Assembly (NCBI GenBank): GCA_023663505.1
Contig: JAMPHH010000001.1
Span: 72,511-136,510, forward strand
Length of the DNA: 64,000 bases
Origin: Muribaculum sp.
Lineage (GTDB): Bacteria; Bacillota; Clostridia; Lachnospirales; Lachnospiraceae
Direction of reading: 5' to 3'
Shown here: piece after piece, positions 23,478 through 33,700 of the stretch
How positions within the stretch are numbered: position 1 is the stretch's first letter
How the letters are laid out: each line of letters begins with the position of its first letter
Position numbers and translations under genes: made by a program
The notes under the pieces: model-generated
What the model saw: the letters and a program-made list of their open reading frames with translations, nothing else
Databases searched by the model: none
Told to the model about the DNA's origin: nothing

Positions 23478-25529
23478 ATGGTAAGGAATATGAGGGATAA
23501 GCTGCAAAGAAGCAGGAGGGCTCTGACGTCTCTGTTGTTGGGGATTTTTGTAGGCTGTATGTGCTTGGGAGGCGTGAAGATGAACGCCTTGGCGGAGAGT
23601 GAGCCCGGGGTACTGATAGACGCACAGCTCTTGGCAACGGGGAAGTCCGTCTATGATATCGTTGTGACGATTCAGAACCTAGGGGCAGACTGGGAGGGCA
23701 CGGCGAGACTGTTTATGGGTGAGGATTATCGCATGGCGAGCGCCTACGACACTATGATATCTCTGCCCCAAGGCAGCACTAAGCAGTTTACGGTTCGCGT
23801 GCCAAGGACTGATCAGGAGTCTTCTGACACAGGGATCAAGGTCGCTTTGTTGGATAAGAAATCAAAAGAGGTTGCAGGCAAGGAGTTTGATTATTTCTTT
23901 CGCAGTGAATCTTATGCGTTGTCCATGGGAATCCTGAGCGACAGCTATTCGAGTCTCACCTATCTGGATATGGGTGGGAATACCATATACTTTCAACAGC
24001 AGGATAGACCGATACACTTGGTAGAGCTGACTCAGGATAATCTGACGAGCTCATTGGACGGGCTAGCGATGTTGGTCATCGACAATTATAATACAGGCGT
24101 CCTGACTGAGGAGGAGATAGAGGCTATCGAGGACTGGAATCAGGACGGGGGTATCCTGTTCGTCGGGACGGGAAGCCGAGGTGAGGAGACTCTGGCAGGG
24201 TTCAAGGACAGCTATCTGGGAGTCTCGTGCGAGGGCTCCTATCAGAAGGATGAGGATGAGTATGAGTACGAGTACACATGGACTTATACCGATAGATATT
24301 TGGATAAATCAAATCTTTCCATGGCGAAGATTACAGATGAATATGGGGCATATCAGAGCTTGGTTTACGGCGGGCTGAATCGTTCCGTGGGCGAGGGAGC
24401 GGCGGGGATTCTGCCCTACTCCCTGACAGAGCTTGGCAAGGCGGGAAGCTCCGTCTATCAGGACGATATGGATCAGGTGACACTGGTGAGAGACCTTTTG
24501 GACGATGTATGCAGCGCCTCTAACAGCCGTTTTTATTCTCCGGATTCTTATGACTACAACAGCAGCACGTTGACCCGATTCCTGCGGGGAGTCAGCAGGA
24601 GCGACACGAATCTGAACTTTGGCGTGCTGAAGATCTTGATTGTCCTGTATGTGATATTCGCGGGACCTGTCCTGTATATTATCCTGCGCGTGTTGAAGAA
24701 GCGGGAGCTTTATTGGGTGGCGGTGCCTGTCTCCGCAGTGGCGGGAATCGTGCTTGTATTCTTGGCGGGCAGGGGATTTGAGGTGGTGAGCACCAAGGTG
24801 TATTCCGTGACGGTGGAGAATCTCTCGGGCAGGGACGAGAGCAAGGCGTATCTGTACTGCTTTGATGCGAACCATAGGGAGTGGGATTTAAGGCTGTCCG
24901 ACAGGTTTGACTATGTGGGTGGCTATGAAGGTGGTAAGTATGGCTATGACAGTTGGGAGAATGGAGAGTATTATCATCATATGAAGATGGAGGGGGACAC
25001 GCTTTCCTTTGGGATTCGTCCCAGTGGGGGCTTTGAGGACTGCTTCTTTGTGGCGGGAGCCGCGGGGGGCGGTGAGTCAAGCGTGGGAACGCTCAGGGGA
25101 GAGGACATCAAGGACTCATATTTCTATATCAGCGGAAAGGTGACAAACGAGACGAATCGGAATTTGGCTTATTTTGCGGTGTATGTGGATAATGAACTGT
25201 ATGTCTATGAGAATCTTCCGGCGGGACAGAGCGTGGACTTGACGACGCTGACCCCTGTGTTTGAGGAAGACTCGGGCTCGCCATATAGGGGGTATGCCGG
25301 CGCATACTCCATGAGCGGTTATCTCTACACCTTTATCGGTCAGCTGTATCGTGACCGCGACTATGACAAAATAGGCGCTGCGTCAGCCTTGGGTGCGGGA
25401 CTTTGTGCCGTTTCCCCTCAGATGGACGGCAGCAATGTGATCATTATCGGGGTGACGGAGAATTGGGACAAGACGGTGAACGACAACTGCAGCGAGGTGT
25501 CCTACGGCTGCCTTTATGCGATACAATAG
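23478..25529 (+). CDS. Secreted/membrane protein, first gene of the MoxR-VWA operon
   Basis: A 683-residue protein I do not recognise by name. A signal peptide or anchor lies at residues about 12-40 (SLLLGIFVGCMCLGGV). The first extracellular half reads as a beta-rich domain (VYDIVVTIQNLGADWEGTAR) and a Rossmann-like part (LAMLVIDNYNTGVLTEEEIE, GGILFVGTGSRGEET). Two membrane helices follow at about 380-433 (LKILIVLYVIFAGPVLYIIL; VSAVAGIVLVFLAG), then a Gly/Tyr-rich extracellular beta domain of about 250 residues. The layout resembles GldG-type partners of ABC exporters. The start could also be ATG 23490; neither site is ideal. The next gene begins 11 bases after the stop. Confidence 0.65.
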   Translation: MVRNMRDKLQRSRRALTSLLLGIFVGCMCLGGVKMNALAESEPGVLIDAQLLATGKSVYDIVVTIQNLGADWEGTARLFMGEDYRMASAYDTMISLPQGSTKQFTVRVPRTDQESSDTGIKVALLDKKSKEVAGKEFDYFFRSESYALSMGILSDSYSSLTYLDMGGNTIYFQQQDRPIHLVELTQDNLTSSLDGLAMLVIDNYNTGVLTEEEIEAIEDWNQDGGILFVGTGSRGEETLAGFKDSYLGVSCEGSYQKDEDEYEYEYTWTYTDRYLDKSNLSMAKITDEYGAYQSLVYGGLNRSVGEGAAGILPYSLTELGKAGSSVYQDDMDQVTLVRDLLDDVCSASNSRFYSPDSYDYNSSTLTRFLRGVSRSDTNLNFGVLKILIVLYVIFAGPVLYIILRVLKKRELYWVAVPVSAVAGIVLVFLAGRGFEVVSTKVYSVTVENLSGRDESKAYLYCFDANHREWDLRLSDRFDYVGGYEGGKYGYDSWENGEYYHHMKMEGDTLSFGIRPSGGFEDCFFVAGAAGGGESSVGTLRGEDIKDSYFYISGKVTNETNRNLAYFAVYVDNELYVYENLPAGQSVDLTTLTPVFEEDSGSPYRGYAGAYSMSGYLYTFIGQLYRDRDYDKIGAASALGAGLCAVSPQMDGSNVIIIGVTENWDKTVNDNCSEVSYGCLYAIQ

Positions 25530-25539
25530 GAGGTGCGGT

Positions 25540-26466
25540 ATGCTGTATATCAGAGATTTGACGAAAAATTACGGATCCTTTACGGCGGTCAATCACCTGA
25601 CGCTGCACATTCCCGAGGGAGATTTGTTTGGCTTTGTGGGACCAAACGGCGCGGGCAAGACCACCACGATCCGTATCGTGTGCGGACTCTTAAAGGCGAG
25701 CGGCGGCTCTGTCCAGATCGGGGGCACCTCTGCGCCCGTGGGCAGCAAGGAAATGAAGCGTCTGATCGGATATGTGCCGGATTTTTTTGGAGTATATGAC
25801 AATCTGAAGGTGCATGAGTATATGGATATGTATGGCTCCATGTACGGCATGGCGTCCCGGGATATCGCAAAGCTGACAGATGACCTGTTGGAGCTGGTCA
25901 ATCTCTCGGACAAGCGGGAATTCTATGTGGATACGCTATCCCGTGGCATGAAGCAGAGGCTTTGCGTGGCGAGGGCGCTGCTCCACAATCCCAAGCTGTT
26001 GATTCTGGACGAGCCAAGCTCAGGCTTGGACCCCAGAGCCAGAGTGGAGATGAAGGAGCTCTTGAAAAATCTGCATTCAATGGGCAAGACGATCGTGATC
26101 AGCTCGCATATCCTGTCGGAGCTGTCGGAGATGTGCAACAGTATCGGCATCATGAACCGCGGTCAGTTGGTTAGGGCAGGGCGGATCGAGGACATCATGC
26201 AGCAGATTTCGGGCGGGAAGCGTATCCATATTCAAGTGGTCTCCGATATGGAGCCCGCGGTGCGGGTGATGAAGGAACAGGCGGGAGTCGCGGTGGAATC
26301 CGTGCGGGAGAATGAGATAATCATTTCCCATGGCGGGACGGACGAGGAGGTCTGTGCGATGATAGCGAGTCTGATTCAAAACGGTGTGGTTCTCACTGAC
26401 TTCCACAGGGAGGAAGGAAGCTTGGAAACGTTGTTTATGCAGTTGACGGGAGGTATGGCGCAATGA
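25540..26466 (+). CDS. ABC transporter ATP-binding protein (ABC-2/Gld type)
   Basis: A 308-residue cytoplasmic ATPase. Walker A is GPNGAGKTTT near residue 37, the signature is LSRGMKQRLCVARALL, Walker B is LLILDEPSSGLDP, and the switch His is in IVISSHILSELSEM. A C-terminal domain of about 80 residues follows, as in CcmA/NatA/GldA-type proteins. A GGAGG site precedes ATG 25540. Its stop overlaps the start of the permease (ATGA), so the two subunits are coupled. The transported substrate is unknown; the flanking extracellular proteins suggest envelope assembly. Confidence 0.9.
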   Translation: MLYIRDLTKNYGSFTAVNHLTLHIPEGDLFGFVGPNGAGKTTTIRIVCGLLKASGGSVQIGGTSAPVGSKEMKRLIGYVPDFFGVYDNLKVHEYMDMYGSMYGMASRDIAKLTDDLLELVNLSDKREFYVDTLSRGMKQRLCVARALLHNPKLLILDEPSSGLDPRARVEMKELLKNLHSMGKTIVISSHILSELSEMCNSIGIMNRGQLVRAGRIEDIMQQISGGKRIHIQVVSDMEPAVRVMKEQAGVAVESVRENEIIISHGGTDEEVCAMIASLIQNGVVLTDFHREEGSLETLFMQLTGGMAQ

Positions 26467-27377
26467 AATTTCATTTGAATCCAATCATAAAGAAGGATCT
26501 GCAGGTGACGTCTCGGAGTATGCGTTTAAGCTGGGGGCTGTTTGGGTATGAAGCGGTGCTTGCAATGGCTTTTCTGGGTGTGATGGCGATCATACAGTCG
26601 GAGGGGAACAGTATTTATGGCGGCGGCAATTTTTACGGCTATTTAATCTATCTTTTCCCCGTGTTGGCGGTGGCTCAGGTGTGTATCGTGGCGCTGATCA
26701 CGCCGATTATCACGGCGTCCTCCATATCGGGGGAGAAGGAGAGGCAGACCTTTGATATCATGCTGACTACATGTATGTCCCCCTTTTCTATCGTGCTCGG
26801 GAAGGTTGCCTCGGCGGTGCTGCATATTTTGTTCTACGTGGCGGGCAGTCTGCCGATCATGGCGTTGTCCTTTGTGGTGGGGGGAATGAGTTGGCTAAAT
26901 CTCTTTTATTTTATCCTTGCGATTATTCTTTTTGCCACGTTTTCGGGAAGCATCGGGATCTTTTGCTCCTCTGTATGCCGCAAATCCATTGCGTCGGTGA
27001 TCTTAAGCTTTGTGTTTTATTTTGTGATTTACGGGCTGACCGCCCAAATGACGTTGGTATGTATGTTGATTATAAATAGCTCGGGAAGTGAGAACTTTGG
27101 AGAGTCCCTGCTTTTCCTGCTGTTTAACCCGATTGTGTTCTTTGAGGAGTTCTTCATGCAGCTAATGACGGGGACTTCTCTGTTCGCGGAGGCGGAATTT
27201 ACGGCGAGCGAGGTCGGATTCCTGACCTATACCTTAGCTCAGGGCAAGGTGTGGATGTTTGTGTCGGCTGCGTGTATTCTGCTGATGGCTGTGCTGTTCA
27301 TGCTTGCGGCGGCATGGAATGTGAATCCGATGCATTCTGCGTCGGGGCGCAGGCGCGTCAAGAAAAAGGTGAAATAA
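26463..27377 (+). CDS. ABC-2 type transporter permease
   Basis: A 304-residue integral membrane protein with six predicted helices, among them YGYLIYLFPVLAVAQVCIVA, ILFYVAGSLPIMALSFVVGG, FYFILAIILFATFSGSIGIF and a final MFVSAACILLMAVLFMLAAA. SISGEKERQTFDIMLTT after the second helix is the cytoplasmic coupling segment characteristic of ABC-2 permeases. The C-terminal tail is basic (GRRRVKKKVK). It overlaps the ATPase gene by four bases, and the following gene starts three bases after its stop. Confidence 0.88.
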   Translation: MKFHLNPIIKKDLQVTSRSMRLSWGLFGYEAVLAMAFLGVMAIIQSEGNSIYGGGNFYGYLIYLFPVLAVAQVCIVALITPIITASSISGEKERQTFDIMLTTCMSPFSIVLGKVASAVLHILFYVAGSLPIMALSFVVGGMSWLNLFYFILAIILFATFSGSIGIFCSSVCRKSIASVILSFVFYFVIYGLTAQMTLVCMLIINSSGSENFGESLLFLLFNPIVFFEEFFMQLMTGTSLFAEAEFTASEVGFLTYTLAQGKVWMFVSAACILLMAVLFMLAAAWNVNPMHSASGRRRVKKKVK

Positions 27378-27380
27378 TAT

Positions 27381-28757
27381 ATGGAAGATACGAAAAGAGA
27401 GCTGATTTTGGCGATACAGGGGTGTCGCCGCAGATTAAATTGGGCGGGGCTTTTGAAGATGCTTACGTTTTCCCTTGGAATCGGGGCAGGCGCGGGGATT
27501 ATTTTGCAGGTGATCGCCCTATTGGTGCCCTTCTATTCCGTCAATCTCTACACGGGACTGGCTTTGGGGTTGGCGCTTTGCACTGCGTTCGCTGTGTCGT
27601 ATATAGGGCGGAGCAGTATGGAGCAGGCGGCGTTGGTGATGGACAGCTTTGGATTTCAGGAGCGAGTGATCACGGCGTATGAGCATTTGGACGAGGACAG
27701 CGGTATGGTCAGGCTTCAGCGCGCGGACGCCATGCAAAGGCTAAGGGCGGAGGGGGACAGGATTCAGATCCCGCTGTTGCCTTCATGGAAGAAAATGCTC
27801 TTGCTTGCCGTGATGTTCGTGCTGTTGGCAGGGCTTGCCGTGATGCCCTCGGCGTCGAAGGAGCGGGCGGAGGAGCTTCATCGGATTCGCGAGGAGGCAA
27901 AGGAGAAGGAGGAGGAGATCGAGGAGGTTTTGGAGGAGCTTGAGGAGCTTGCCGCGGAGACGCTGACGCCGGAGGAGTTCTCCGCGCTGCAGGAAATGAT
28001 AGAGAGCCTTCAGTCCTCACTTCAGGAGTATCAGCAGGCGGCGTCGGCAGAGAATCTGGCGGCTGCGGGTGAGAAGCTGAGCTATAAATATGAGAATATG
28101 AGCAGTCAGATGTCCGCTCTGGCACAGAGCTTACAGAACGGGGCATCGACCTCCCCCATGACGGCGCAGTCCATGCAGGCAATGGCGGATAAGCTGCAGG
28201 GAATGAGCGGACAGCAGATGGCTGCTGCTAATCAGGGGCAGAACGGACAAAATGGTCAAGGCGGTCAAAACAGCGGACAGAGCGGTCAGAGTGGACAAAA
28301 CGGACAGAACGGTCAAAACGGACAGAATGGTCAGAGTGGACAAAGCGGTCAAAACGGACAGAGTGGTCAAAGCGGTCAGAACGGACAGGGCGGACAAGGT
28401 GGTCAGGGCGGACAGAACGGTCAAAACGGCAATGGCGGACAGTCAGGCATGGGAGGAAACAGTGGGGGAAGCGGTTCGGGAAATGGCAGAGGAACGGGCA
28501 GCAGCGATGCGCTGCATGACTATGTCAGTGTACCGAACAATATAGCGGACAGCGAGAACCTGACGGGCAATGCCGTGGATCACTATTCCTCGGATTATTT
28601 CCGCGCTCAGAACGGCTTGAGCTGGGAGGGGACGCATATGTCCCATGAGGCAGTGATCGGAAGTTATGAGCAGAATGCCTATGAGGGGATTGCCGCGGGA
28701 CGGTATCCCAGTGGAATGGAGAATGTGATCAAGGAATATTTTGCGAGCTTTAACTGA
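27381..28757 (+). CDS. Membrane coiled-coil protein with a Gln/Asn/Gly tract
   Basis: A 458-residue protein of unknown function. It starts in the cytoplasm, has two helices at about 28-75 (LTFSLGIGAGAGIILQVIAL; LALGLALCTAFAVSYI) and another at about 137-155 (LLLAVMFVLLAGLAVM). A long acidic coiled coil follows (about 160-225, repeated Glu-Glu-Val/Leu). Residues about 285-360 are a low-complexity tract of GQNGQ/GQSGQ units encoded by a degenerate repetitive DNA (28225-28440). The C-terminal 90 residues are Ser/Tyr-rich and ordered. It resembles DUF4175-type proteins seen beside MoxR/BatA genes only in general layout. The three-base gap to the permease implies co-translation. Confidence 0.65.
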   Translation: MEDTKRELILAIQGCRRRLNWAGLLKMLTFSLGIGAGAGIILQVIALLVPFYSVNLYTGLALGLALCTAFAVSYIGRSSMEQAALVMDSFGFQERVITAYEHLDEDSGMVRLQRADAMQRLRAEGDRIQIPLLPSWKKMLLLAVMFVLLAGLAVMPSASKERAEELHRIREEAKEKEEEIEEVLEELEELAAETLTPEEFSALQEMIESLQSSLQEYQQAASAENLAAAGEKLSYKYENMSSQMSALAQSLQNGASTSPMTAQSMQAMADKLQGMSGQQMAAANQGQNGQNGQGGQNSGQSGQSGQNGQNGQNGQNGQSGQSGQNGQSGQSGQNGQGGQGGQGGQNGQNGNGGQSGMGGNSGGSGSGNGRGTGSSDALHDYVSVPNNIADSENLTGNAVDHYSSDYFRAQNGLSWEGTHMSHEAVIGSYEQNAYEGIAAGRYPSGMENVIKEYFASFN

Positions 28758-28804
28758 CAGAAAGGTAACAAATGGAGAATGGGACAAATGGAGGATGACA
28801 GGAT

Positions 28805-29779
28805 ATGAGTGAACCGGATAGGAGCAGGCTGCAGGACCCAGCGTACATGGCGGCGAGGATTGCGGATTGCGAGAGAGAGATTCAAAAGGGGATCATCGGG
28901 CAGAGTGAGATCATTCATCAGGTGATTCAGGCAATGCTCACGGGAGGAAACGTGCTATTAGAGGGTATGCCGGGTCTGGGCAAGACCAGACTGGTCAGCA
29001 CGATCAGCAAGGTATTTGACCTGTCCTTTAAAAGGATACAGTTTACGCCGGATTTGATGCCCAGTGACGTGACAGGAACGAATATCATCGTCAAAAATGA
29101 GCAGGGAAGCTCTTTTTCCTTTGAGAGAGGACCGATTTTTGCCAATCTGATCCTGGCGGACGAGATTAACCGCGCAACGCCCAAAACGCAGTCGGCATTG
29201 TTAGAGGCGATGCAGGAGCATACGGTGACGGTGGGGAATGACAGCCATGCCTTGGACGAGCCGTTTCTGGTACTGGCGACCCAGAACCCGATTGAGAACG
29301 AGGGAACCTATCCGCTGCCGGAGGCTCAGCTAGACCGTTTTATGTTTAAGATTCTGGTCAATTTCCCCTCCAAGGAGGAGTTAAGGGGAATCGTCACTCT
29401 GACTGAGGGGGAAAACCCTCCCGTCATAGAGAAGCAGATGGACGGTGAGGGGCTGCTCGCGGCAAGGGAGCTGGTGAATCGGATTCCCATAGCGGACGCG
29501 GTGATGGATTATCTGTTGGATATTGTCATGGCGACCCATGAACCACACCCCCATATTCGCGAGGGCGCGAGTCCCAGAGCGGCGCAGGCGTTGATTCGCG
29601 CCGCCAAGGCGAAGGCTTTCTTGGCGGGACGCTTTAATGTTGCCTTTCAGGACGTGGAGGAGGCGGCATTTCCCGTGCTGCGACACAGGATTATCTTGAG
29701 CTTTGACGCGATCAGTGAGGGCGTCTCCGAGGACGATATCGTGAGACGGATTTTGGTGGAAAAGAAACCTAAGATCTGA
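28805..29779 (+). CDS. MoxR-family AAA+ ATPase
   Basis: A 324-residue AAA+ ATPase. Walker A is GMPGLGKTRLVSTIS near residue 51, followed by the MoxR signature RIQFTPDLMPSDVTGT. Walker B with the arginine-containing loop is LADEINRATPKTQSALLEAM, and sensor 1 is FLVLATQNPIENEGTYPLPE. MoxR proteins act as chaperones for VWA-domain partners, inserting metal or activating complexes. The DUF58 and VWA proteins encoded next are the expected partners. ATG 28805 has a GGATAT upstream; 47 bases separate it from the previous gene. Confidence 0.95.
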   Translation: MSEPDRSRLQDPAYMAARIADCEREIQKGIIGQSEIIHQVIQAMLTGGNVLLEGMPGLGKTRLVSTISKVFDLSFKRIQFTPDLMPSDVTGTNIIVKNEQGSSFSFERGPIFANLILADEINRATPKTQSALLEAMQEHTVTVGNDSHALDEPFLVLATQNPIENEGTYPLPEAQLDRFMFKILVNFPSKEELRGIVTLTEGENPPVIEKQMDGEGLLAARELVNRIPIADAVMDYLLDIVMATHEPHPHIREGASPRAAQALIRAAKAKAFLAGRFNVAFQDVEEAAFPVLRHRIILSFDAISEGVSEDDIVRRILVEKKPKI

Positions 29780-29828
29780 CGGAGGGCAGTATTGCAGGTA
29801 AGAACCTGTGATATACGGAGGTGTAAAA

Positions 29829-30710
29829 ATGACATTGGACAGCGCATTTTATGATACCTTGTCCCGATTCCGTCTTGCAATGGGGCACAAATCCTCCATG
29901 AACCTGACGGGAAACCGCAAATCCGCCCAGAAGGGCTCCTCCACGGAATTCTCGGATTTCAGGGAGTATATGCCCGGCGACGATATCCGGCGTATCGACT
30001 GGAACGCATACGGGCGGTTGGACAGGCTCTATGTGAAGGAATATATGGAGGAGAAGGAAGCAGCAGTCACAATATTACTGGATACCAGTGCTTCCATGGA
30101 TTACGGGGCAAGGAAAAAGAGTGAGCTTGCCTGTATGCTTGCGGGCGCCATGGCGTATCTGGGGCTTAACAATATGGACAGGGTCTATCTCTATGATATG
30201 AAGCGGATGCACTCCCCCTTTGCGGCAAGTGGCGGCAAACGGGCGCTTCCAAGGCTGAATGACTGGCTGAGTCAATGCGCGTTTGAGGGGACGACAGATG
30301 TTATGGAGGCTGTGAGAAGGCTTCCCGCGAAGGGAGCGGGCGTGACGATCATCATCAGCGATCTCTGGCAGGAGTCCCTTCTCGACGGGGAACAGGACAC
30401 GGTGCAAAGGCTCCTGCGCTTCTTGGATTACAGGCGGCAGAAGGCGGTGCTTTTGCATGTGCTTGCGGGGGAGGAGCTTGCTGTGGAGCTGACAGGCACG
30501 CGGAATCTGATCGACATGGAGGACAAAAGTACCCTGCGCCTTACTCTGGACGCGGCGAGCATCAGGGTGTATGAGGACGCGCTTAATGCGTATATGTCCC
30601 GCCTTAAGCGGGAGTGCGCGAGGACAGGGGCGTTCTATGCGGTATGTAACACGGAGACGGATTTTCAACAATTGATTTTTAAGGAATTAAGGATACTGTA
30701 TGATATTTGA
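29829..30710 (+). CDS. DUF58 domain protein (VWA-like)
   Basis: A 293-residue protein. EFSDFREYMPGDDIRRIDWN (near residue 40) is the DUF58 signature, and VTILLDTSASMDYG (about 81-94) is a VWA metal-binding motif of the DxSxS type. GVTIIISDLW supplies the next VWA block. It has no membrane helix. DUF58 proteins pair with MoxR ATPases. ATG 29829 has GGAGG ten bases upstream and is preferred over 29808. Its end overlaps the following VWA gene by 11 bases. Confidence 0.9.
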   Translation: MTLDSAFYDTLSRFRLAMGHKSSMNLTGNRKSAQKGSSTEFSDFREYMPGDDIRRIDWNAYGRLDRLYVKEYMEEKEAAVTILLDTSASMDYGARKKSELACMLAGAMAYLGLNNMDRVYLYDMKRMHSPFAASGGKRALPRLNDWLSQCAFEGTTDVMEAVRRLPAKGAGVTIIISDLWQESLLDGEQDTVQRLLRFLDYRRQKAVLLHVLAGEELAVELTGTRNLIDMEDKSTLRLTLDAASIRVYEDALNAYMSRLKRECARTGAFYAVCNTETDFQQLIFKELRILYDI

Positions 30711-33700
30711 GAGCTTATGGCCGCTGTTTTTCTTGGCAGCAGTGCCGATTATCATAATTTTATATCTGTTAAAGCCCAAGGGAGTGGATCACCTGATGTC
30801 CTCCAATCTCCTGTGGAGGAAGCTGTTGAAAAATGAGCAGTCGCGGACCTTCTTTGAGAAATTCGTGCACAATATCCTCATGTATCTGCAGATTCTGATT
30901 GTCGGCTTGCTTGTGATATCGCTGATGGCTCCGTTTATCAGAGCGGATGGTCAGGGGGGCGGGAGAAAGATCCTGCTCATAGATACCAGTGGAAGTATGC
31001 AGCATGTGGGCGCCTCGGGCAAGAGCCGTCTTGAGGAGGCTCTGCAGCAGGCGTGCGACTATGTGCGCGGCGAGGGAGATACGCCGTTTTGCGTGGTGAC
31101 GGCGGATTTGGCGGGAGTCAATCTCTTGGCGGTGGATATTGCTGACCCGGAGAGTCTGGTACAGACTCTGCAGGGGATCACGTGCAGCGACAGCGGTGGG
31201 AGTCTCGCGGCGGCGCAGGGGATTCTGGACACGCTCGTGGGTAATGAAGCGGGCAGCATGGCGGATTTGATCGTTTACACGGACGGGGCAGGCGCGGCGG
31301 AATTTGAGGAGCTGCACGTCGGGGCGGACAAGGAGCTCCATGTGGTCGGGGAAGCGGTCTCGAACGTGGCGAACGATTACACGGTATTCACGGCGCGGGA
31401 GGACGGGCTGTATGACGTGATGGTCAGCATGACCAACCACAGCGATGAGGCAGTCTCCCTTGATGTGGGGCTGTATGACGGGGAGAAGCTGATCGGTCTG
31501 ACGCAGGCAAAGCTCGAAGCTTCCGAGAGCAGGATGTGTCTTTTTGAGGGGATTGACTGGCAGGGTCAAACTCTTTCTTCCCGACTCAGCGGGTTTTCGT
31601 TTGCAGGTCAGGCGGGGACGAGTGACAGCTTGGAGGCGGACAATGTCTCGGAGACGGTAAAGAGCAGGGGAAACCTGATCGACGGGCTGTTGGTGGGCGA
31701 TGGCAACACCTTTATTGAAAAGGCATACAGCGCCGTGACAGGTGCCGGTCTCACCAAGGCGGAGACGGATATCGCCGCCGCGGAGGGTGCTTATAATGTA
31801 GTGATTTATGACGCGGGTCAGACCCCTCAGTACGCGAGGGGAAGCCTGCTGATCTTCGGGGACGCCAGAGGAGAGTCCACGGAGCAATTGGAGAATGTAG
31901 TGCTTGACATGACCAATTGTGACCTGACCTCGGGATTGTCAGGCTTTACCATAGGTGTGAACAATGCTTATTGCTTCACGCCGCCCGAGGGGGCGCAGAG
32001 CTTTCTTGAGTACGACGGGAAATGTGTGGGTTATTATGGTGAGCGGGACGGCAAGAAGGAGGTCGTGGTGGGCTTCGACATTCGGGAATCGGATTTCCCG
32101 CTGCGGGCGGAGTTCCCTGTATTTCTGGCAAATGCCATGATTTATCTCTCGGACACCTCTTGGCTTGCCACGAATGTCTATTATGCGGGGGAGGAGATCG
32201 CCCTGCAGCCATGGGCGGAGCCGGACAGGAGCAGTATGGTGAGCAGACCTGCGAAGGCGGGGCTGTATCAGGTGGGCAATGAGGCGTATCAGGAGCCTTA
32301 TGTGGTGCGTTTCCAGACCATTACGGAGTCGGAGGGGCGCGCGGTGGCGGAGTCTGTCGCGAGCTCGGGGGAAGCGCAGCTTCAGAGGGTGAAGCGAACC
32401 CTGCGCAATCTGTTTATGGCGATCGCGCTTGCTCTGCTTGTGGTGGAGTGGATTGTCTATGTGCGCCAGATGCGCTATCGCGGGAAATTCTATCTGGCGG
32501 TGAGAGCCGTCGTGACGCTCTGTGTGGTATTGGCGCTTTTAGGGCTGCGGATTCCTTGGGGGAACAATAACACTGCCACGATTTTTGTGGTGGATCTCTC
32601 CAACAGTAATGAGGAGCATCTACAGGAGGTGGGGGATTATCTGAAGGGCGCGGTGGCGAGGATGCCCGCTGGCAATGCCTTTGGGATCGTCACCTTCGGG
32701 AAGGATACTCTGGTGGAGCAATTCCTGACCACGGAGAAATACTATGGCGGATTGATGACCCTGCCCGAGAAGTCGGCGACGAACTTTGAGGAGGCTGTTT
32801 CCAGAGCCCTCACCATGATCCCCGGCGGCTCGAACGGGCGGATCGTTATGCTCACGGACGGCAAGGAGACGAGGGGAGATATCCATAATATGGCGCAGGC
32901 ATTGACCTCAAGCCAAGCAGAATTCCTGACCCTGCTCTATGAGGACGAAGTGACGGACGACGCTTACATTGAGAACGTGACCCTGCCTGCCTATCTGCAC
33001 CCGGGGGATAAATATTCGATCACGGTGTTGGTGGCGAGCAATTATGAGACGGACGCGGATATCGTGCTTTACAATGGAACCAGTAAAACCGCGGCAAATG
33101 ATGTGCATCTGAACAAGGGCAGCAATCGCTTTGTGTTCAGTGCGCAGGTGAGCGAGGAGATGGATAATGGTGCGATGGAAAGCCTGCGGGTGCAGGTGGT
33201 GGCTCCCGGGGATTCCTGCGAGGAGAACGATTCCTTTAGCGCGTATTCCGTGGTGGAGGCTGTGCCGAGGGTACTGATCGTATCGGGTATGGAGACAAAT
33301 GTCTCCGGCTTTGCCTCTGTGCTAAGCGCGGCGGGGTGCGATTACAGCTCTGTTTCCGCGCTGAATGCTCCTGATGACATTAACACCATGCTGGATTACA
33401 AATCCATTATCTTAGTGGATACCTATATTGACGATCTGCCCAAAGGGTTTCTGGACAATCTGGATACCTATGTGAAGGATTACGGATGCGGCTTTGTCTG
33501 CTGCGGGGGCGAGGACAGCTTTGCCCTGGGCGGATACAGGGACACCGTGTTGGAGACCGTGCTCCCTGTGGATATGGAGCTTAGAGGGGTGGACGAGATG
33601 CCCTCCATGGCAATGGTGATGGTGATCGATCATTCCGGCAGTATGCTGATGGGGAGCTCGAAGATAAGCAACCTTGATATTGCGATCAGAGCCGCTACGG

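Noticed and set aside
28252..28545. Small frames in the Gln/Asn/Gly tract
   Set aside because: They are shadows of repetitive coding DNA in the large protein at 27381-28757.
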